A DNA stretch of 19,643 bases from Xanthobacteraceae bacterium (lineage in GTDB: Bacteria > Pseudomonadota > Alphaproteobacteria > Rhizobiales > Xanthobacteraceae): positions 1 to 19,643 of the forward strand of contig JASHRR010000694.1 in NCBI GenBank assembly GCA_030037185.1, written 5' to 3'. A model generated the notes under the pieces. That model ran no database searches and was not told the origin of the DNA. It saw only the letters and a list, made by a program, of their open reading frames with translations. The first letter of the stretch is position 1; each line of letters starts with the position of its first letter. A program made the translations under genes and the position numbers. Of the stretch, positions 15,455-19,643 are shown one piece after another.

Positions 15455-15757
15455 ATGCGGATCATATCCAAGCAACTGGTCGCTTCAGCCATCGATAACC
15501 CTGACTTGCGCAAGGCTGTCCGCATCATGGACAACATCCGCGAAGCGCGAGAACTGATGGACGAATTACCCCCTCCGGTCCTCGAGGTGCTGCGCGACAC
15601 ATTTAAGCGCCTCGCAGCGGGCCGAACGGGCCCCTACGGGGATCTCAAGGCCGCGTGGTTGCGTTACGCCCAGCAAGCGCTAGACGATGCTCGTGTACGC
15701 GAGCGACAGGAGATGTTTGAAAACAACGAGGCGCCCAGGGGGCTGAGGCGTCGCTAG
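15455..15757 (+). CDS. Hypothetical small helical protein
   Basis: A 100-residue predicted cytoplasmic protein with no signal peptide or membrane segment. It is mostly charged helix: KAVRIMDNIREARELMDELP, then PPVLEVLRDTFKRLAAGR, a Pro/Gly turn, LKAAWLRYAQQALDDARVRE and a basic tail LRRR. Third codon positions are GC-rich as in the clear genes, which supports coding. The ribosome binding site is weak (CTGGAAC about 10 bases before the ATG). No family recognised; it has no operon partner, lying between two gene-free stretches. Confidence 0.55.
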   Translation: MRIISKQLVASAIDNPDLRKAVRIMDNIREARELMDELPPPVLEVLRDTFKRLAAGRTGPYGDLKAAWLRYAQQALDDARVRERQEMFENNEAPRGLRRR

Positions 15758-16161
15758 GCACCAGGCGCCTATCCGTTTGGCGGTTAGCGGAAAGTCCACC
15801 ATGTTTGGTGACCAGGCGCGATTGTCCCCACTGCTTTCGTTCCATTCCTTGAGGCCTCGATTACGCCATCAAGTCCGCAATATTGGTGTCTCTAACCAGC
15901 GAAATTGGCCGGGGGAATGGGGCCGACTGGTCAACCTCAACGGGCCCGCGCCTGACACGGTGACAGGCCAGGCGTCGCGGGGACAGAAGGAAATCGCCCG
16001 ATGGCCACATCGCCAATACCGCTTCGACCTTGGACGCCTCGGAGCTGCTATGCTGCGGGGCCGTCGGCACAGAGGTCGGCAACTCCTTGGTGCAATAGCC
16101 CGATCCTGAGCCGAGAGGTCATCCCGCCGGCCCCGTCGAGTTTCGTGTAGGAGGTAGCAAA
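15758..16161. other. Intergenic region without a recognised gene
   Basis: About 400 bases. The frames at 15777-16109 (plus) and 15869-16225 (minus) overlap each other and show neither start signals nor family features. The last 20 bases carry the strong ribosome binding site of the next small gene. Confidence 0.45.
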
Positions 16162-16335
16162 ATGCGTAGCAGCCTGGAAATGATAGTTTTGATCCTTGGA
16201 ATAGCAATGGTTGTACCACTTCCACTTGAAGAAATCGTCGGCAATTATGGGCGTCTTGCGTTGGCAGTCCTCGGTTTCCTAATCATATTTAGGTGGATAA
16301 TCTGGAACGATCAAAAGAAGAATCCTCAGGGCTGA
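16162..16335 (+). CDS. Small single-pass or two-pass membrane protein (57 residues)
   Basis: ATG 16162 is preceded by a full-consensus AGGAGGT (16149-16155) six bases away, the best ribosome binding site in this part of the window. The protein starts MRSSLEMIVLILGIAMVVPL, then PLEEIVGNYGR, then LALAVLGFLIIFRWIIW, and ends NDQKKNPQG. This is two hydrophobic stretches (about 7-22 and 32-48) separated by a short polar loop, so a helical hairpin in the inner membrane is plausible, with a hydrophilic basic tail. The codons are AT-richer than in neighbours. No family recognised. Small size is why it could be missed by length-filtered gene finding. Confidence 0.7.
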   Translation: MRSSLEMIVLILGIAMVVPLPLEEIVGNYGRLALAVLGFLIIFRWIIWNDQKKNPQG

Positions 16336-17621
16336 CATTCTGTAACGAAAGGGTTCTCGGACCGGCTCGAGGACGTACGGCGGCGTAAGCATCGCCTGCC
16401 GAGCGTGATGCCCGGTCGACGGCGTTTCTCGTCGTCGAAGCGTTGGAAGGCGACGGTCAAGCGCCCGCCGCCCAAGCGGTCGGCTTTTGCGCAATTACCT
16501 TTCACAACTTTCAATCCTCGGCGTCAGGTCCTCGCCTATGAGACCCCACGCTTCCTCATGTGACAATATTCCGGTCTCCGCATATTTCAGTTCCATCCCG
16601 CCCGTCAAATCCAAGATTTGACTTAGTCAATCGAATGAATTTTTCGGCGATTTCGTGAAGTTCGTCAGACCTCCTGAGGTCTCTGAGATGATCTGATCCT
16701 GGGACCACGTTGGCCTGTTCGATTTCAAAACTGGCCAGGCCGCCAGCACATTGCGCGCCGAGCCGCAGTCCGAAGCATCCGCCAGGGATCACTAAATAAA
16801 CACTTAGTCGTCGGCTAGCGGCCGAATGCTAACGTTCAGTCTGCGCACGGTCAGCCCGCGCCGGTCCGAACTCGGCAGGTCGGGACCACTACTCGGTTGC
16901 ACCGCGGTGGCAGAAACGGCCATCCCCTCACGCCGTAGCGGGAGTTCAAAGCCCGCCACACGCTCATGTTGGAGAATGCCGAGCGCATCAGCGATCTCTG
17001 CGTAAGCCCATGACCATCGGCACGGGCCAGGCGGAAATGTCCGCGTTGGCCTTTCGCCACCGAGCTCGGGCCGATTCGGTCCTGTTTCGGGATCAACCGG
17101 AACAAAGCGCGGGATCTTAGGCTTGGCTGCATTGATTGATGAATCGGTGCGCCATCGCGGGAAATCCGTGCGGCCGAGACGGAGGACGAAAGCACCGAGG
17201 CCACTTGCGTGAATTGCTGGGAGGGCTGTGATGAGCCCCGCCGTTCTCGACACGGAAATGCCGAGCGCAATCGCTGCCAAGCTGTTTCGAGCATTCCGAC
17301 GTGAAGGGCGTGCCGTGGCAAGACGTTGCGCATCAATCTTCGGCTGGCCGCTCGGCGGTCGAAAAGATCGGCAACCTCCGCTATCGGGTTGCCGAGATAG
17401 CGGAGATGGCGCTCGATCAGGACCTGGCGCCACCGCCAGGGACCTTGCTCCGTAGGGAAGGCCCGACAACAATGATGTCGTCGGTCGGTTCCGGCTCGGA
17501 TTCGCGAATCCGGCGAACGGCCGAAACATCGCCAGAGATCAGAAATTGCCGTTTTCAAGGCGCGTGGCCCCAGGCTTGAGTGCCATCATGGGCACATAGG
17601 GTGTCGGGCGAGTCGCCCGTG
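16336..17621. other. 1.3-kb tract without a supported gene
   Basis: Long overlapping frames exist: minus 16804-17529 (241 codons), minus 16851-17558 (235 codons), plus 17301-17579 (92 codons) and minus 16556-16792 (78 codons, GTG start). The two large minus frames overlap almost completely, so at most one can be real. Both are rich in Arg, Ser and Pro, with no recognisable domain, signal or ribosome binding site, the usual look of shadow frames in GC-rich DNA. The plus frame has a plausible helical stretch (GNLRYRVAEIAEMALDQD) but nothing more. I see no repeat or mobile element. It may be decayed DNA. Confidence 0.45.
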
Positions 17622-17915
17622 ATGACCTATCTGCCCCACGTGGCTTGTTTCCTGCTGGGCTTCGCCAGCGGAGACTTGGCCGGCATTTTCGTCGTGGCGA
17701 CATGGAAAGTCGTCAATTTGCGTCGACTGATCCCGGCCTTGTGCTCCCGTGGCGTGGTCGTGGAGCGCCGGGACGAGATTGGCTCGTCGAGGCGCGATAT
17801 TTCCGAGGATTTTCCACCACGCGTTTCGTTAAGCACCCCCACTTACGTCAGACTGGGATCTCGCAACGCCAGCGTGAGGAATACAAAAGACGCGATCTCG
17901 ATCGATATCAAGTAA
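17622..17915 (+). CDS. Hypothetical small membrane-anchored protein
   Basis: From ATG 17622 the product has 97 residues: one N-terminal membrane helix (LPHVACFLLGFASGDLAGIF, continuing VVATW), then a basic stop-transfer region (KVVNLRRLIPAL), and a hydrophilic cytoplasmic tail rich in Arg, Ser and Asp. The frame also extends to an ATG at 17580, but that adds only a polar leader. The ribosome binding site is poor (a GGGCGAG about 12 bases upstream), so the call rests on the helix followed by positive charges. No family recognised. Confidence 0.45.
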   Translation: MTYLPHVACFLLGFASGDLAGIFVVATWKVVNLRRLIPALCSRGVVVERRDEIGSSRRDISEDFPPRVSLSTPTYVRLGSRNASVRNTKDAISIDIK

Positions 17916-18063
17916 CTTGCCCGCAGGGCTGTATGATGTTCCAACCGGATTGGCACACCCACCGACTGTCGATCGCCGCGGCCATTGCGAGACGCATAGT
18001 GATTCCTGCCTTCTGCGGCGAGCGACGGCAGCGCAGCGGACCATTAGGAGGGGAGCACGGACG

Positions 18064-18153
18064 ATGGCCGTCATGATGACGATGCGTTGCCGATTTCGAA
18101 ATCGGAGAAACACGGGACTGCAATTGGAGCCCCGCGCGGGTAACCTGGCGTGA
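18064..18153 (+). CDS. Possible 29-residue small ORF
   Basis: A strong purine run, AGGAGGGGAG (18046-18055), lies 8 bases before an ATG that opens a 29-codon frame (MAVMMTMRCRFRNRRNTGLQ...). The product is basic and has no recognisable feature. It could be a leader peptide or a fortuitous frame; the ribosome binding site is the only support. Confidence 0.25.
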   Translation: MAVMMTMRCRFRNRRNTGLQLEPRAGNLA

Positions 18154-18193
18154 CAAAGACACCCCGGTAATCGGCCGGGAGACTCGAAAAATC

Positions 18194-18365
18194 ATGTTTA
18201 TGGACCGTTATAACGATCAGTACAGCTTTATCTGCAGCGACGCAGACGGGATTCGACCTCACGTGATAACCGCCGCTTCCGTGGCGCTGCCTGCAGGAAG
18301 CGCTCGGGCATTGGCCGAAGGTGATTCCGTCTCCTGGACGAACCGCGCGAGGAGGAGGCCCGATA
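18194..18365 (+). pseudogene. Possible degenerate cold-shock-domain-like fragment
   Basis: The frame from ATG 18194 reads DRYNDQYSFICSDADGIRPH, then VITAASVALP and ARALAEGDSVSWTNRARRRP. This loosely parallels the cold-shock fold order seen in alphaproteobacteria (GFGFI..DDG..HVF....A....L.EGD.V.F). GGGAGA is about 10 bases upstream. The frame continues well past the domain and overlaps the next gene in another frame, so any real product would be truncated or frameshifted. The similarity is weak and judged by eye. Confidence 0.25.
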
Positions 18366-18632
18366 ATGCGCGCCAACACAACAACCCTGTTGCTCACACC
18401 AGAAATGGTAAGTGCGCTCCAGGAGTGCTACGACGCATGCACCACTCGCCTTGGCAGACCACTACAGAACATGACGGAAATGCTGGACATACTGGAAAGC
18501 TTGGCAACCGGCACGCCGGCGGATACCGAAGACCTCAAGGATATCATCAGGCATCTACGGAAATTCCAAAACCACTCCAAAATGCCGGAGGTGTTTGGAG
18601 AGCTTCGGGACAGCAGCCGAATCCGGAACTAA
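18366..18632 (+). CDS. Hypothetical small helical protein (88 residues)
   Basis: ATG 18366 has GGAGGAGG (18351-18358) seven bases upstream, a very good ribosome binding site; an in-frame upstream start (18321) is less likely because this site would fall inside it. The product starts MRANTTTLLLTPEMVSALQE and continues CYDACTTRLGRPLQNMTEML, LESLATGTPADTEDLKDIIR and HLRKFQNHSKMPEVFGEL. It is predicted mostly helical and cytoplasmic, with two cysteines four residues apart on the first helix. No family recognised. Codon use fits the neighbouring genes, and it is probably real. Confidence 0.6.
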   Translation: MRANTTTLLLTPEMVSALQECYDACTTRLGRPLQNMTEMLDILESLATGTPADTEDLKDIIRHLRKFQNHSKMPEVFGELRDSSRIRN

Positions 18633-18813
18633 ACAGGAAGCGGCGGCCCTCGGCTCCCCTCGCTTCGTTTTCGGTATGCCTCGACGAAGCGGCCCCCCCC
18701 AGCCGCAGAATGCGCATCGAATCGGGGAGTCTATGCCCGCCCGCGCCGCACCGGGACCGGGTTGCGACGCCGACCAGTTTCGCTCTCCCGGCAGGAATGA
18801 GCCGGCGCTTTTG

Positions 18814-19248
18814 CTAAAGCCAGCGCCGGGACATGCGCCTTGTAGTCGCGGCGAGCGTCACCGAAGCGCCGCTCGAGCTAGCTCCTCGCGCGCGAGCCGC
18901 CGTAGCGCATGATGATCGCGAGAGGCAGGGTGGATAAGAGTCCACAGGCTGCATGCTGCAAAACCGATGCCGGCATAGAAGACAAACATGCCGAGATAGG
19001 TCGGATTGCGCCTGAAGCGGTGAATGGCGCCTGTCAGGAGCGTCCGCACGGGTCCGAGTGCAAGGAACCGGTGTAGCGGCGCGAGAAAAGTTGCGCACGC
19101 CCGCAGCAAAGATCGCAACACCAAGGACGATCAACCCCTGCCGTTCAGCGCGCCAGGGCGGCTCTGGCAATGCGAACGGAAAAGGCAGTAGGTGATCAAG
19201 CACAAGCCCCAAACTCAGGCAGGCGAGAAAGCGGAACGAAGGCCGCAT
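18814..19248 (-). pseudogene. Phospholipid/isoprenylcysteine methyltransferase-family protein, multiply frameshifted
   Basis: The intact family is a small integral-membrane methyltransferase (PEMT/ICMT type). Here its parts lie in different frames of the same strand. From ATG 19248: MRPSFRFLACLSLGLVLDHL ... VGVRNFSRAATPVP-like N-terminal helices. From about 19075 in a second frame: LGPVRTLLTGAIHRFRRNPT then YLGMFVFYAGIGFAACSLWT, which contains the family signature (TGPxRxxRNPxYLG). In the third frame near 18877: LERRFGDARRDYKAHVP, and finally RRWL-stop back in the first frame (18814). At least three single-base shifts are needed. It is either a pseudogene or a stretch with sequencing indels; the neighbouring gene is similarly broken. 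Confidence 0.75.
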
Positions 19249-19297
19249 TTTGGGGCCTGCCGTTGCGGATCGCGTTCCTGTTGGCTGGCAGGGCGGT

Positions 19298-19643
19298 TCA
19301 GCCGTCCCTCATAGGTCCGCTTCGGCCGCGGTATGAAGGTGACGAAAGTTGTTTGACGATCGCCAATGCACGCAGCCCGAGCCTCATCGCAAATGCTATC
19401 GCGACGGCGACGGCGGGCTTCATCCCAAAAGAGGCGCGTACGACGAACAGCCCCGCTGCCAGCGCGGCGGCTGTCACGTAGAGTTCGGGTCCAAGTAAGG
19501 GCTCCCGGCGAGAACGTCGCGCAACACGGCACCGAAACAGGCGCTAAATACCCGCATAAGCGCAGGCGACAAGGGGGCATGTCGTAGGTCAAAGCGTTAG
19601 CGGCTCCTGCCGCGCCATAAGCTGCGATTCCAACCGCATCGAA
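19298..19643 (-). pseudogene. TRIC/UPF0126-family membrane channel, frameshifted and cut by the window edge
   Basis: TRIC-family (UPF0126, YicG-like) proteins are small membrane proteins made of two repeats of a three-helix unit with a GGxxRD motif. Reading from the right edge: FDAVGIAAYGAAGAANALTY in one frame, then LVACAYAGI in a second, ACFGAVLRDVLAG (the second GGVLRDVLAG motif) in the third, then EPLLGPELYVTAAALAAGLF, VVRASFGMKPAVAVAIAFAM and RLGLRALAIVKQL in the second frame again, ending at TGA 19300-19298. Three shifts and one stop (TAG) separate the parts, so it is not expressed as an intact protein if the sequence is right. The N-terminal repeat lies beyond the window. Confidence 0.72.

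Noticed and set aside
16804..17558. Two long overlapping minus-strand frames (241 and 235 codons)
   Set aside because: They overlap almost fully, show no recognisable domain, no ribosome binding site and biased Arg/Ser/Pro content; kept only as a note in the gene-free tract.

Overview
The window looks like chromosome of a high-GC alphaproteobacterium, most likely Bradyrhizobium or a close relative (Nitrobacteraceae). The signs are the gene order thiO-thiS-thiG-thiE behind a TPP riboswitch, a DUF3551 exported protein (a family concentrated in Bradyrhizobium), a DUF6152 protein, and short GC-rich intergenic hairpin repeats of the kind scattered through these genomes. The genus is inferred from these features, not from a search.

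Layout. (1) 1-950, minus: the first ~316 residues of a periplasmic substrate-binding protein for a branched-chain-amino-acid-type ABC transporter, running off the left edge. (2) 1240-4666, plus: a thiamine operon with a sigma70-like promoter, a TPP riboswitch, an expression hairpin that contains the ribosome binding site, then thiO, thiS, thiG and a thiE/tenI-like gene. ThiO oxidises glycine to an imine, ThiS carries sulfur, ThiG condenses these with deoxyxylulose phosphate into the thiazole, and the last gene is a thiamine-phosphate-synthase-fold protein whose substrate residues look altered. (3) 5004-7854: small exported proteins: a cupin, a coiled-coil protein, and a minus-strand pair made of a DUF6152 protein and a 282-residue secreted protein. 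(4) 8488-13263, plus: a complete tripartite drug-efflux set (EmrA-like adaptor, EmrB-like MFS pump, outer-membrane lipoprotein channel). (5) 13264-19643: a gene-poor tract with small, damaged and lineage-specific genes.

The most unusual part is 13.8-15.0 kb. Three related units share a short cysteine-containing C-terminal module (CTGLK ... YC ... W-E-x-C-M-K ... AERR-stop). Unit 1 is split by a +1 frame change, unit 2 is intact and fused to a DUF3551 domain, and unit 3 is a chimeric remnant carrying the 5' end of unit 1 and the middle and end of unit 2. Further right are a 57-residue single-pass membrane protein with an excellent ribosome binding site, a possible cold-shock-like fragment, an 88-residue helical protein, and two adjacent minus-strand genes that are recognisable only by stitching frames together: a phospholipid/isoprenylcysteine methyltransferase-family gene and a TRIC/UPF0126 membrane channel gene. 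No tRNA, rRNA, transposase, integrase or CRISPR array was seen.
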